DNA of 39,304 nt, taken from positions 1-39,304 of the forward strand of contig NZ_JAABNR010000026.1 of assembly GCF_009925085.1 (NCBI RefSeq), given 5' to 3'. Of this stretch, positions 1 through 8,488 are shown piece by piece. How positions within the stretch are numbered: position 1 is the first letter of the stretch; each line of letters starts with the position of its first letter. The position numbers and the translations under genes were made by a program. The stretch comes from Stagnihabitans tardus (lineage in GTDB: Bacteria; Pseudomonadota; Alphaproteobacteria; Rhodobacterales; Rhodobacteraceae). The notes under the pieces were generated by a model that was not told where the DNA came from, did no database searches, and saw nothing but the letters and a program-made list of their open reading frames with translations.

Positions 1-119
1 AGACCCCACGGAAGTGCCTGGGCTTCCGAACCCCCGCCGAAGTCTTCCGCGCCCATGTCCTTGGCCGAGGTCATCGCAAGGCGAAACTCTCCACCAAACC
101 AAAGTCGCATCTGGGCTAG
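1..119 (+). pseudogene. IS30-family transposase, 3' fragment (cut by window edge)
   Basis: Reading from base 3, the window opens in a frame ending at a TAG at 117-119. The peptide begins TPRKCLGFRTPAEVFRAHVL. This closely matches the C-terminal end of the IS30-type transposase that follows at 188-1198 (TPRKCLGYRTLAEVFRERVL), so it is the tail of another IS30-family copy in the same orientation. Only eight bases separate its stop from the left inverted repeat of the next element, and no right-hand inverted repeat of its own is visible. The copy therefore appears truncated at its 3' side. Whether its 5' part is intact cannot be seen. Confidence 0.75.
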
Positions 120-126
120 CGCGCCC

Positions 127-1235
127 AATTCAAGATTGAAGTGCGACTTTTGAGCAAAAACAATGCCTTGCTCAAAGGAGGATTCGCATGCCCCGCTCAT
201 ATGTCCATCTCAGCCTCGAGGATCGTCGCAAGATCGCGCGCTGGCTTGACGCCAGGATGCCGGTTCACGAAATCGCAGCACGCCTCGGCCGCCACCGCGC
301 AACGATCCATCGCGAGCTGAAGCGCAACCGCTTCGTCGATGCCAAGCTGCAGGATCTCTCCGGCTATTACGCCTTGAACGCCCAATCTAAAGCTGAAACC
401 CGCCGGGCTGGCCTACGCAAGCTGGTCCGGCATCGCGACCTCCGTGACGTTGTCATCGACCGCCTCAAGTCCGGCTGGACGCCGCAACAGATCGCGGGTC
501 GTCTGCGCGTGGATGGCCGCGATCTGCAGGTCAGCCATGAGACCATCTACCAGTTTGCCTACTCCAAAGACGGTCATGCAATGGACCTTTGGCGCCATCT
601 GCCAGAGCATCGTCGCCGCAGGAGAGGCTGAGGAAAGCGGCGCTCTCAAGCCCATATATTCGCTGATGAATTGTCGATCAAGAACCGCCCAGAGGTCATA
701 GGGACTCGCGAAGAGTTTGGTCACTGGGAGGGTGACCTGATCCAGTTCCGTAAGGAATTGGGCCATGCCAACGTCACCTCCCTGGTCGAGAGGGTCAGCC
801 GCTTCACCGTCCTCCTGGAGAACGCTGACCGGAAATCGAAGCCCGTGATGGAAGGGATCATCGCGGGTCTCTCGCCCCTCCCGTTCCACGCGCGCAGGTC
901 CATCACCTTCGACCGGGGCTTTGAGTTCACGGCCTGACCCCATTTGCAGGCAGGCCTGGGCGTCACGGTCTGGTTCTGCGATCCCCAGGCGCCTTGGCAG
1001 AAGGGCACCAACGAGAACATCAACGGCCGCGCCAGGCGGTTTCTCCCAAGAGACACGGACCCGACGGCGCTGACAAATCGCTCCTTGGCGGCGATTTGTC
1101 AGCGCCTCAACACCACGCCGAGGAAGTGCCTCGGCTACCGAACGCTCGCCGAGGTCTTCCGCGAAAGGGTCTTGGCCGAGGCAGGCACCCTGCCCTAACA
1201 TCTCACCGGCTCAAATACGCGCTTCGGCTTGAATC
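127..1235 (+). mobile_element. IS30-family insertion sequence, defective
   Basis: The element is bounded by imperfect inverted repeats. The left end at 127-155 begins AATTCAAGATTGAAGTGCGA. The reverse complement of 1209-1235 begins GATTCAAGCCGAAGCGCG. Both share ATTCAAG, GAAG.GCG and TTTGAGC with one-base gaps. Its only gene is an IS30-type transposase (188-1198) carrying two in-frame stops. No target duplication is obvious. End coordinates are approximate because the repeats are imperfect. Confidence 0.7.
188..1198 (+). pseudogene. IS30-family transposase, two premature TGA codons
   Basis: A single reading frame encodes an IS30-type DDE transposase but is broken by TGA at 629-631 and TGA at 935-937. 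The start at 188 follows a strong AAAGGAGGA. The N-terminal part (MPRSYVHLSLEDRRKIARWL, then RLGRHRATIHRELKRN) is the helix-turn-helix. The core shows GHWEGDLIQF (first Asp), ITFDRGFEFTA (second Asp) and PWQKGTNENINGRARRFLP (Glu region), and the tail is TPRKCLGYRTLAEVFRE. The second TGA replaces a Trp expected after EFTA in this family. No base shift is needed to join the pieces, so point nonsense changes are the simplest explanation. Full-length product is not expected without readthrough. Confidence 0.85.
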
Positions 1236-1380
1236 CACAGGCGACTTACGTCGCGATGCCGCTTTGACACGGGCCTCGAGATGTCAGCCTCCGTTGCCGC
1301 AGACCTGGCCCAAGGCTGCGGGCCCCTGCCCCGCGCTTTGGCCAACAAAGCGCCCAGATGGCCCTGTAGCAACCCCATAG

Positions 1381-1396
1381 TGTCGCGTCTGAGACA
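1381..1396. promoter_or_regulatory. Palindromic regulator site TGTCGC-GTCT-GAGACA
   Basis: Matches the consensus TGTCNC-N4-GNGACA seen at several other intergenic places in this window. It lies 206 bp upstream of the binding-protein gene at 1603. A further half site, GTGACA, follows at 1403-1408. Proposed binding site for the AcoR-like regulators encoded here (inference). Confidence 0.6.
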
Positions 1397-1494
1397 GGCC
1401 CTGTGACAGGTCCTGCCGCTCATGGGTCAGTGGCCAAAACAGGGGGCTTCCCGCAGCATTCGGGACGGGAGAGGCCTGCAAGGCGTCAGGGAGG

Positions 1495-1509
1495 GGCGAT
1501 CGCATCGCC
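1495..1509. promoter_or_regulatory. Dyad GGCGAT-CGC-ATCGCC
   Basis: Perfect 6-bp inverted repeat with a 3-bp centre, about 95 bp upstream of the binding-protein start. It could be an operator. It is short and GC-rich, so chance is possible. Confidence 0.25.
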
Positions 1510-1563
1510 ATGACGCCATTCAGGGGATCGCTCTCATGAACCTTGCGACATGGGTGGCGCAGG

Positions 1564-1580
1564 GGGTTTTGGCAAAACCC
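1564..1580. promoter_or_regulatory. Dyad GGGTTTTG-G-CAAAACCC before the RBS
   Basis: Perfect 8-bp inverted repeat around a single base, ending 10 bp before the AGGGAGGA ribosome binding site of the gene at 1603. The one-base centre favours a protein operator over an RNA hairpin, although a shorter stem with a TGGC loop is possible. No local-type repressor gene (LacI, GntR) is present in the window. Confidence 0.4.
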
Positions 1581-1602
1581 AACCCTTCAGGGAGGAACAA
1601 GA

Positions 1603-2670
1603 ATGATGATGAACAAACTGTCCGCCATCGGTCTCGCGGCGCTTCTGGCGAGCTCGACCGTGGCCGTGGCGCAGGATGACACGTCCAAGAAGCTTTACCT
1701 CGGCGTCGGCAATACCAGCGCCGAATACTGGACCCAGATGATCTGGGGCGCGACCCAGGTCATGGAATCGGTCGGCGGCACGGTCGAGGTCATCGGCAAT
1801 GACTTCGACCCCCAGAAGTCGTTGCAGAACATCGGCGCCATCACGGCTCCGGGCTGCGAGGGCTGCATCTTTACCTGGTTCCCGGATTCGCCCGCCTTCA
1901 CCAAGACCTTCGTGGAAAAGATCGCCGATGCCGGCGGTTTCATCACCACGCTGTGGAACCGGGCCGAGGAAATCCACCCCTGGGATACGGCTGCGGAAGC
2001 CTGGGTCGCCAATATCTCGTTCGACGGCGTCGATGCGGGCTATCAGAACGGCATGGCGCTCTGCAACGCCATGGGCGGCACCGGCGAGATCGTCGTTCTG
2101 CAAGGCGTGCTGGACAATGCGCCCGCCAAGCAGCGCACCATGGGCCTGGAGAAGGCCATTGCCGAATGCCCCGGCATGACCGTGCTGGAGATGCAGGTCG
2201 GCAGCTGGCAGCAGGCGCCCGCGCAAGACATCACCCGGACCTGGCTGACCAAGTATGGCGACCGGATCAAGGGCATCGTCGGCCAGAATGACGCGATGGC
2301 GCTGGGTGCCGTGGCGGCTCTGCGCGAAGCGGGTCTGGCTGGCAAGGTCTTCGTCACCGGCACCGACGGTTCTTCGGACGTCGTCAAGCTGATCGAGACC
2401 GGCGAGATGCTGTCCACCATGTCGGGCCTGAACGAATACCAGGGCGCGATTGCCGCCGCCTTGGCCTATGGCGCCCGCACCGGCGATATCAAGCTCTCTG
2501 ACCTGACCGAGGCGCAGCGCGACTTCTTCGTCCAGCAGATCCTGATCACCAAGGAGAACGCGACCGAGTTCCTGGCGCGCAAGCCCGATCCGAAAGACTA
2601 CACCTACGAAGCCATCAAGGCCGACTTCTGGGCCAAGTCTGCCGGCCAGATCCCGAACGGCGTCAACTGA
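1603..2670 (+). CDS. CUT2-type ABC transporter periplasmic substrate-binding protein
   Basis: A 355-residue protein starting MMMNKLSAIGLAALLASSTV with a Sec signal peptide cleaved near AVAQ-DD. The mature part has the two-lobed periplasmic-binding-protein/LacI fold: LYLGVGNTSAEYWTQMIWGA at the N-lobe, a hinge near GEIVVLQG, then GIVGQNDAMALGAVAALREAG and VFVTGTDGSSDVVKLIETG. These are family hallmarks of sugar-binding proteins serving ribose-type importers. Start 1603 is chosen over an upstream in-frame ATG because AGGGAGGA sits six bases before it and the signal peptide begins there. It heads an operon with permease, ATPase, permease, aldehyde dehydrogenase and SDR. The substrate cannot be read from the sequence; it may be a polyol, sugar or other cyclic compound. 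Confidence 0.88.
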   Translation: MMMNKLSAIGLAALLASSTVAVAQDDTSKKLYLGVGNTSAEYWTQMIWGATQVMESVGGTVEVIGNDFDPQKSLQNIGAITAPGCEGCIFTWFPDSPAFTKTFVEKIADAGGFITTLWNRAEEIHPWDTAAEAWVANISFDGVDAGYQNGMALCNAMGGTGEIVVLQGVLDNAPAKQRTMGLEKAIAECPGMTVLEMQVGSWQQAPAQDITRTWLTKYGDRIKGIVGQNDAMALGAVAALREAGLAGKVFVTGTDGSSDVVKLIETGEMLSTMSGLNEYQGAIAAALAYGARTGDIKLSDLTEAQRDFFVQQILITKENATEFLARKPDPKDYTYEAIKADFWAKSAGQIPNGVN

Positions 2671-2678
2671 AGCCTTCC

Positions 2679-2705
2679 TGCGGGACGCGCCCCTTGCGTC
2701 CCGCA
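2679..2705 (+). other. Intercistronic stem-loop after binding-protein gene
   Basis: TGCGGGACGC pairs perfectly with GCGTCCCGCA around a 7-base loop, just after the binding-protein stop and before the permease start. There is no T-run. Such hairpins commonly protect the upstream message or reduce read-through, so that binding protein exceeds membrane components (known for ABC operons; inferred here). A second GC stem follows near 2721-2737. Confidence 0.6.
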
Positions 2706-2763
2706 TCAAAGCTGAAGGGCTCTCCCCCTGGGGGGAGGGCCTGTCTCCGAAAGGACCTCGCGG

Positions 2764-3717
2764 ATGTCTAAACTCTTGCAATCTCAGGGCCCGCTTCTGG
2801 CCCTGCTGGGCCTTGTTCTTCTGTTCTCGGTCATCACCGACAGCTTCGCCTCATGGGGCAACCTGGGGGCCGTGCTTGAGGCCGCCGCCATTCCGGCCGT
2901 CGTGGCCATCGGCCTGACCTTCGTCTTGATGCAGGCCTCCATCGACCTGTCGGTCGAAGGTGTGGCCTCCTTGGCCAATATCATTCTGGCGATCACCATC
3001 GCCAATTCGGTGACCGCCACCGATATCGGCCTGTGGGCCGTGCCCCTGGTGCTGGGCGTGGGCCTGGCCATCGGCGCCACCAGCGGGGCGATCTCGATCT
3101 ATGTGCGCATGCCGTCCCTGATCGTGACTTTGGGCATGTGGCTGACCACGGTCGGCCTGGCCGCGCTCTTGTATCCCGGACGCCTGCCGCAGATCCTGGA
3201 CACGCGGATCACCGGGCTGGCCATCGGCAAGGTCTGGGGGCTGAGCTGGATCGTCTATCTGACGCTGGCCCTGATCATCATGGCCCTTCTGGTCGAAAAG
3301 CACACCCGGTTTGGCCGCATGTGCCGTGCCATCGGGGAAAACGAGCCCGTGCTGGTCATGTCGGGCATCAAGGTCATCCGCCACAAGATCGCGGCCTTTG
3401 CCCTGGCGGGGGGCTGTTATGCCGCCGCCGGCATCCTGATGGGGGCCCGCATCGGCGTGGGCAACACGCAATCTGGCGTGGGGCTTCTGTTCCCCTCGAT
3501 CGCGGCCTGCGTCCTGGGCGGCACCTTGTTGTCGGGCGGCCATGGCGGCGTGCGCCAGTCGATGATCGGGGTCCTGATCCTGGTCACCCTGCGCAACGGG
3601 CTGATCATGGTCGGCGTCGATCCCCTTCTGCAATCGGCGCTGGAAGGCGCGGTCATCATCCTCGCCGTGGCCGGATCGACCTGGCACCTGCGGCGCAAGA
3701 TCAGGGTCATCAAATGA
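2764..3717 (+). CDS. CUT2-type ABC transporter permease
   Basis: A 317-residue integral membrane protein of the ribose/autoinducer-type permease family (BPD_transp_2). Hydrophobic segments begin at LLALLGLVLLFSVI and recur along the chain, about eight to ten in all. The conserved GGTLLSGGHGGV motif lies near residues 258-269, and FALAGGCYAAAGILMGARIG precedes it. AAAGGA lies a suitable distance before the ATG. The stop overlaps the start of the ATPase gene (ATGA), indicating translational coupling. It should pair with the second permease at 5233 to form a heterodimeric channel with the ATPase at 3714. Confidence 0.88.
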   Translation: MSKLLQSQGPLLALLGLVLLFSVITDSFASWGNLGAVLEAAAIPAVVAIGLTFVLMQASIDLSVEGVASLANIILAITIANSVTATDIGLWAVPLVLGVGLAIGATSGAISIYVRMPSLIVTLGMWLTTVGLAALLYPGRLPQILDTRITGLAIGKVWGLSWIVYLTLALIIMALLVEKHTRFGRMCRAIGENEPVLVMSGIKVIRHKIAAFALAGGCYAAAGILMGARIGVGNTQSGVGLLFPSIAACVLGGTLLSGGHGGVRQSMIGVLILVTLRNGLIMVGVDPLLQSALEGAVIILAVAGSTWHLRRKIRVIK

Positions 3718-5228
3718 CGGCGTTTTCTCTTGAGGGTATCTCCAAACGCTTCGGCGAGGTCACCGCGCTGGACAATGTCAGCCTGTCACTCAACGAGGGC
3801 GAGGTCCTGGGGCTGATCGGCCAGAACGGCTCGGGCAAGTCCACGATCATGAAGGTCATGGCGGGGCTGCACCGGCCCGACAGCGGCGTGGTCAAGGTGG
3901 GCGGGCGCGCCGTGCAGCTGCGCTCTCCGGCCGAGGCGGCGCTTGCGGGCATCGGCCTGGTTCACCAGGAGCAATCGCTGATCCAGGCGCTGAGCGTGGC
4001 CGAGAACCTGTTCCTGGACAAGCCTGCGGGCTCGACCTGGGCGGGGGTCTACCGCTGGAACAGCCTGCGCGACCGGGCAAAGGCACAGCTGGACAAGGTC
4101 GAGCTGGACATCGACCCCTTTACTCCGGTGTCCGCCCTTTCCTTCGGCCAAAGGCAGATGGTCGAACTGGCCAAGGTCCTGTCCTTGGAGGAACTGGTTC
4201 ACGGCCACCTGGTCATCCTTTTCGACGAGCCCACCGCAGTCCTGAACCCGCCCGAGATCCAGGCCCTCTTCGGCCAGATCCGGCGGATCAAGCATCGCTC
4301 CTCGGTGGTCTTCGTTTCGCACCGGATGGACGAGATCCTCGATATCTCGGACCGGGTCTATGTCATGAGCGACGGGCGCAACGTGGCGACCCGCGACCGC
4401 GACGCCGTGAACCCGGACGAGCTTTACGAGCTGATGGTGGGCCGCCAGCGCGTCAACCGCAAGGACCGCAAGCCGCGCGAGGCCCATATCGGTGCAGAGC
4501 CGGCGTTGACGCTGAACCATGTGACGGTGCCCGGGGAGATCGAGGATATCTCGTTGAAACTGGCGCCCGGAGAAATCCTGGGCCTGATCGGCGTGCAGGG
4601 TTCGGGCGCGGAAACCATCCTGCGCACGGTCTTTGGCATGGCCGACGACTGGCAGGGCAAGATCGAGTATTTCGGCGCGCCCTTGGACATCGACACCCCG
4701 GCGCAGGCCGTGGCCAAGGGCATCGGCTATCTTCCGGCCGAGCGCAAGACCGAAGGCATGATCCGCAACACCTCGGTCTCCGAGAATGTGGCGATCACCT
4801 ACGGCTGGCAGCATGGCCGCGGCGCGGGGTTGATCTCGCGGGCCAAGGAACGCGGGATGATCGAGGGCTGGGTCCGGAAGCTGGCCATCAAGACGCCTTC
4901 GATCGCGCATCGGATCGACAACCTGTCAGGCGGCAACCAGCAAAAGGTCGTCCTGTCGAAATGGCTGTTCGGCAAGACGCTGAAGGTCCTGATGCTGGAC
5001 CATCCGACGCGGGGCCTTGACCCGGGCGCGCGCTCCGACCTCTTCGCCGTGATCCGCGAGCTGGCCGATCAGGGCCTGGCGATCCTCTTGGTGGGCGACA
5101 CCTTGGACGAGGTCCTGACCCTGTCGGATTCGATCATCGTCATGAAGGACGGCCGCGTCAGCGCCCGGATCGAGGGGGTGCAGGCCGCGCCCCCTTCGGA
5201 AGAAGACCTCGTCAAGGCCATGGTGTAG
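3714..5228 (+). CDS. CUT2-type ABC transporter ATPase, tandem nucleotide-binding domains (second Walker B altered)
   Basis: 504 residues, the usual length for RbsA-type double ATPases. Domain 1 has Walker A GQNGSGKST (36-44), signature LSFGQRQMVELAK and Walker B LVILFDEPTA. Domain 2 has a Walker A without lysine (GVQGSGAET), which is usual for this subfamily, and signature LSGGNQQKVVLSKWL. Its Walker B reads LMLDHPTRGLD, with His430 where the catalytic Glu normally stands, so domain 2 is probably catalytically dead. The switch region of domain 2 (LLVGDTLDEVL) also departs from the usual form. Start 3714 overlaps the permease stop (ATGA). The next permease follows four bases after the stop. 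Confidence 0.9.
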   Translation: MTAFSLEGISKRFGEVTALDNVSLSLNEGEVLGLIGQNGSGKSTIMKVMAGLHRPDSGVVKVGGRAVQLRSPAEAALAGIGLVHQEQSLIQALSVAENLFLDKPAGSTWAGVYRWNSLRDRAKAQLDKVELDIDPFTPVSALSFGQRQMVELAKVLSLEELVHGHLVILFDEPTAVLNPPEIQALFGQIRRIKHRSSVVFVSHRMDEILDISDRVYVMSDGRNVATRDRDAVNPDELYELMVGRQRVNRKDRKPREAHIGAEPALTLNHVTVPGEIEDISLKLAPGEILGLIGVQGSGAETILRTVFGMADDWQGKIEYFGAPLDIDTPAQAVAKGIGYLPAERKTEGMIRNTSVSENVAITYGWQHGRGAGLISRAKERGMIEGWVRKLAIKTPSIAHRIDNLSGGNQQKVVLSKWLFGKTLKVLMLDHPTRGLDPGARSDLFAVIRELADQGLAILLVGDTLDEVLTLSDSIIVMKDGRVSARIEGVQAAPPSEEDLVKAMV

Positions 5229-5232
5229 GGGG

Positions 5233-6180
5233 ATGATGATGGACGCGACCTTGCGTTTCCTGCGCCGCAATGGCGCGGTTCTGGTGCTTTTGGTGATCCT
5301 GGCCGCGGTCTCGACGGCGGCTCCGGGGATCCTGCGCTGGAGGGCGATCAACTCCTTGTTGCAGGACAATGCGCCGATGCTGATCCTGATCGTGGGGGCG
5401 ACGCTGCCGATCCTTCTGGGCTGCCTCGATCTGTCGATTGCCGCCATGGCTTCCCTGGCGGCCGTGTCGGCCGCGCTCTTGTCGCCCGTGCTGGGATCGG
5501 CCTCGGTGCCGGTCGTGGTGGGGGGGGCGGCCGCCTTGGGAGGCCTTCAGGGCTGGCTGATCGGGCGGCTTCAGGTGCCCTCCTTCGTCATATCGCTGGG
5601 CGCGCTTGGGATCTTCAAGGGCGTGGCCATGTATCTGACGGGCGCCAACATGGTCGGCATCACGCCGGGCATCTGGATCTATGACCTCCTGGGCTCGCGC
5701 AGCTTCGGCATGTCGAATTCCTTCCTCTTGGTGCTGATCGTGGCGGGGCTCTTCGCCGCCATGCTGAAATTCACCAACCTCGGCCGAAACATCTATGCCT
5801 TTGGCGCCAACGAGATCGCTGTCTATATCTCGGGCGTGCGGCGCGATATGGTGCGGAGTTTCGCTTTCGCCACCTCGGCGGGCTGTGCGGCCTTGGGCGG
5901 GATCATGATGATCAGCCAGACGATGTTCGCCTCCGCCACCGTGGCGGGCAGCCTGCTCTTGCCCGCCCTTGTCGGCGTCGTCGTCGGCGGCACCGCGATT
6001 TCGGGCGGCGTGGGGGGTGTGCTCTCCAGCCTCATCGGCGGGTTGATCGCCATCCTGATCCGGGTGGGCGTCACCATCTCGGGCCTTCCGCCCGAAAGCC
6101 AGGACGTCGCCTTCGGCATCACCATCCTGATCGCCGTGGCTCTGACCACCGACCGCGCCAAGATCGGCGTGGTGAAATGA
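5233..6180 (+). CDS. CUT2-type ABC transporter permease (second)
   Basis: A 315-residue membrane protein of the same family as the permease at 2764, with hydrophobic spans beginning VLVLLVILAAVSTAAPGIL and the family motif VVVGGTAISGGVGGVLSSLIG near the C-terminus. Three ATG codons in a row (5233, 5236, 5239) follow a GGGGG stretch; the exact start is uncertain by two residues. Two different permeases flanking one ATPase imply a heterodimeric channel. The stop overlaps the ATG of the aldehyde dehydrogenase (ATGA at 6177-6180), tying transport and oxidation into one transcript. Confidence 0.88.
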   Translation: MMMDATLRFLRRNGAVLVLLVILAAVSTAAPGILRWRAINSLLQDNAPMLILIVGATLPILLGCLDLSIAAMASLAAVSAALLSPVLGSASVPVVVGGAAALGGLQGWLIGRLQVPSFVISLGALGIFKGVAMYLTGANMVGITPGIWIYDLLGSRSFGMSNSFLLVLIVAGLFAAMLKFTNLGRNIYAFGANEIAVYISGVRRDMVRSFAFATSAGCAALGGIMMISQTMFASATVAGSLLLPALVGVVVGGTAISGGVGGVLSSLIGGLIAILIRVGVTISGLPPESQDVAFGITILIAVALTTDRAKIGVVK

Positions 6181-7631
6181 CCCAAACCAAAGAGGCCGAC
6201 ATGTCTTCGAAAGCGGGATTGATCATCGGCGGCATCAGCCGTCCTTCCGGCAGCGCCGGTGTGCTGGAGCTTACCGATCCGGCGACCGACGAAGTCATCG
6301 CCACCCTGCCCAAGGCGGGCCTGCCCGAGGTCGCCGTGGCCTGCGAGGCCGCGCTGATCGGTTACGGCGAATGGTCCTCGGTCTCGCCCTATGAGCGGTC
6401 CAAGGTCCTGCGCCGCGCGGCCGACCTGATGCGCGCCCGCACCGAAGAGGCCGCGCAATGCCTGACGCGCGAGCAAGGCAAGCCGCTGGCCCAGTCGCGG
6501 CTGGAATGGGGCGGGGCGGCCGACCTTCTGGACTGGTTCGCCGAAGAGGGCCGCCGGACCTATGGCCGCGTCATCCCGGGCCGCGTGGCCGAGGCTGACC
6601 TGCGCGTGTTGCGCCGCCCGGTGGGTCCGGTCGCGGCCCTTGCGCCGTGGAACTTCCCGGCCTGGGGCATGATGCAAAAGATCGCCCCGGCCCTGGCCGC
6701 GGGCTGTTCCGTCGTGGCCAAACCCTCCGAGGCCACGCCCCTGACCACCTGGCACATCGCCACCTGCCTGCTAGAGGCCGGCCTTCCGCCCAAGGCGATC
6801 TCGGTGATCTGGGGCAGCTCCTCGCTTCTGTCCGAGGCGCTGATCAAGGCGCCCGAGATCCGCAAGGTCTCGCTGACGGGTTCCACGCGGGTCGGGCGGA
6901 TCGTGGCGGCTTTGGCTGGGCAATACCTGAAGAAGGTGACGATGGAGCTGGGTGGTCATGCCCCGGTGATCGTGGCCCGGGATGCGGATATGTCCAAGCT
7001 GATCCCCCTGGCCGCGCAGTGGAAGTTCCGCAATGCTGGGCAGGTCTGCGTCTCGCCGACCAGGTTCCTCGTCGAGGATGCGGTCTATGACGACTTCGTC
7101 GAGGGCCTGGCCGAGGCTGCGGGCAAGGTGAAAGTCGGTCACGGGCTCGAAGAGGGCACGATGATGGGCCCCTTGTGCACCCGCAATCAGCGCAACGTCA
7201 TCTCGTCCATGGTGGCCGATGCCCGCGCCAAGGGGGCCCGCGTGGTCGCCGGCGGCGATGCCATCGGCAATGTGGGCAATTTCCATGCGCCCACCGTGGT
7301 CGCCGATGCCACCCCAGACATGCTGGCGATGAACGACGAACCCTTCGGCCCCCTGGCGCTGGTCGCCCGGATGGGGTCGATCGACGAGGCCCTGGCCGAG
7401 GCGAACCGGATGCCCGTGGGCCTCGCCTCTTTTGCCTTCACCACCAATTCCCACACCCAGGCCAAGATCACCCGAGGGGTCAAGTCGGGGATGCTGGGGG
7501 TCAACCACTTTGCCATGGGCCTGCCGGAAACGCCCTTTGGCGGGGTTCTGGACAGCGGCTTTGGCTCGGAAGGCGGGATCGAGGGGCTGGAGGCCTATAC
7601 CGTGCCGCTGCTCGTCTCGGCCATGGTCTGA
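6177..7631 (+). CDS. NAD(P)-dependent aldehyde dehydrogenase
   Basis: 484 residues, full family length. The active-site set is complete: Asn159 in APWNFPAW, Lys182 in VAKPSEATP, the SLTGSTRVG dinucleotide loop (232-240), general base Glu257 in MELGGHAP and nucleophile Cys291 in NAGQVCVSPTRF. The sequence resembles the semialdehyde dehydrogenase branch (succinate-semialdehyde-like), though specificity cannot be assigned. It would oxidise an aldehyde from the imported compound to an acid, which the local CoA-transferases could then activate. Met9 is an alternative start; Met1 is preferred because its ATG overlaps the permease stop. Confidence 0.9.
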   Translation: MTQTKEADMSSKAGLIIGGISRPSGSAGVLELTDPATDEVIATLPKAGLPEVAVACEAALIGYGEWSSVSPYERSKVLRRAADLMRARTEEAAQCLTREQGKPLAQSRLEWGGAADLLDWFAEEGRRTYGRVIPGRVAEADLRVLRRPVGPVAALAPWNFPAWGMMQKIAPALAAGCSVVAKPSEATPLTTWHIATCLLEAGLPPKAISVIWGSSSLLSEALIKAPEIRKVSLTGSTRVGRIVAALAGQYLKKVTMELGGHAPVIVARDADMSKLIPLAAQWKFRNAGQVCVSPTRFLVEDAVYDDFVEGLAEAAGKVKVGHGLEEGTMMGPLCTRNQRNVISSMVADARAKGARVVAGGDAIGNVGNFHAPTVVADATPDMLAMNDEPFGPLALVARMGSIDEALAEANRMPVGLASFAFTTNSHTQAKITRGVKSGMLGVNHFAMGLPETPFGGVLDSGFGSEGGIEGLEAYTVPLLVSAMV

Positions 7632-7668
7632 AATCAACGCCCTTCGGGGCACATAACGGGAGGAAATC

Positions 7669-8457
7669 ATGTCTCAATTCTCATTGGAAGGCCAGATCGC
7701 CCTGGTCACCGGGGGCGGCCGCGGGATCGGTCTTGGCATCGCCACCAGCCTCGCCCAGGCCGGCGCCCATGTGGTGATCGCCGACTACACCAAGGACCTC
7801 GCCGAGGCGGGGGCCGATGCCATGCGCGGCTTGGGTCGCAAGTCGGCCGCCATCGTGGTCGATGTCCGCAAGCCCGAAAGCGTCACCGCCATGGTCGATG
7901 CCACGGTCAAGCAGTTCGGCCGGCTGGACATCGCAATGAACAACGCGGGCATCGTATCGCTGGGCGGCATCGGAGAGCTGACCGTCGAACAATGGGACGA
8001 CTGCATGGCCGTCAACCTGCGCGGCGTCTTTCTGTCGACCCAGGCCGAGGTCGCCGTGATGCGCAAACAGAAATACGGCCGCATCATCAACACGGCCTCG
8101 ATCGCGGGCAAGGTGGGCTTCCCGGCCCTGTCGCATTACTCGGCCACCAAGTTCGGCGTGATCGGTTTCACCAACGCCGTGGCCAAAGAGGTCGCGACCG
8201 AGGGCATCACGGTCAACGCGCTCTGCCCCGGGATCGTCGGCACCGGCATGTGGCGCGGGGAAACCGGCCTCTCGGGCAAATGGGCGCTGGAAGGCGAAAG
8301 CGAAGAGGCTTCGTGGGAACGTCACCAGAAGATCTTCCTGCCCCAGGGCGTGGCCCAGACGCCCGAGGACATGGGCCAGATGGTCGTCTACCTCGCCTGC
8401 GCGCCGCATGTGACGGGCCAGGCCTTGGCCGTCGATGGCGGCTTCTCGCTGGGTTGA
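7669..8457 (+). CDS. Short-chain dehydrogenase/reductase (classical)
   Basis: 262 residues with all classical SDR landmarks: TGGGRGIG (14-21) for NAD(P), NNAG (91-94), Ser144, Tyr157 and Lys161 in YSATK. An acidic residue after the second strand (IADY) suggests NAD preference. The closest look is to polyol/3-oxoacyl-type dehydrogenases, but a larger insert (about residues 197-225) marks a specific substrate pocket. GGGAGG lies six bases before the ATG. Last gene of the first importer operon; a GC hairpin follows at 8464-8485. Likely role: oxidation of a secondary alcohol in the imported substrate. Confidence 0.87.
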   Translation: MSQFSLEGQIALVTGGGRGIGLGIATSLAQAGAHVVIADYTKDLAEAGADAMRGLGRKSAAIVVDVRKPESVTAMVDATVKQFGRLDIAMNNAGIVSLGGIGELTVEQWDDCMAVNLRGVFLSTQAEVAVMRKQKYGRIINTASIAGKVGFPALSHYSATKFGVIGFTNAVAKEVATEGITVNALCPGIVGTGMWRGETGLSGKWALEGESEEASWERHQKIFLPQGVAQTPEDMGQMVVYLACAPHVTGQALAVDGGFSLG

Positions 8458-8463
8458 TCCCTT

Positions 8464-8488
8464 GGCCGGGGGGAGACCCCCGGCCTTT
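8464..8488. terminator. Terminator-like hairpin between convergent genes
   Basis: GGCCGGGG pairs with CCCCGGCC around a short GA-rich loop, followed by TTT on the + strand. It sits directly between the SDR stop (8457) and the stop of the convergent regulator gene (8487). The T-run is short, so efficiency is uncertain. Confidence 0.6.

Larger units (their letters stand above)
1199..1602. other. Intergenic region between IS30 copy and first importer operon
   Basis: No convincing gene is seen here. It holds the right inverted repeat of the IS30 copy (1209-1235), a 16-bp TGTCGC-N4-GAGACA site at 1381-1396 followed by a half site CTGTGACAG, a dyad at 1495-1509, and a second perfect dyad at 1564-1580 just before the ribosome binding site of the binding-protein gene. 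The promoter of the 1603-8457 operon should lie here, but no clear -35/-10 or -24/-12 pair can be named. Confidence 0.6.

Noticed and set aside
188-1198. Functional transposase by programmed readthrough or frameshift
   Set aside because: Both stops are TGA in the same frame with no slippery sequence, and one replaces a conserved Trp position; simple nonsense decay is more likely.
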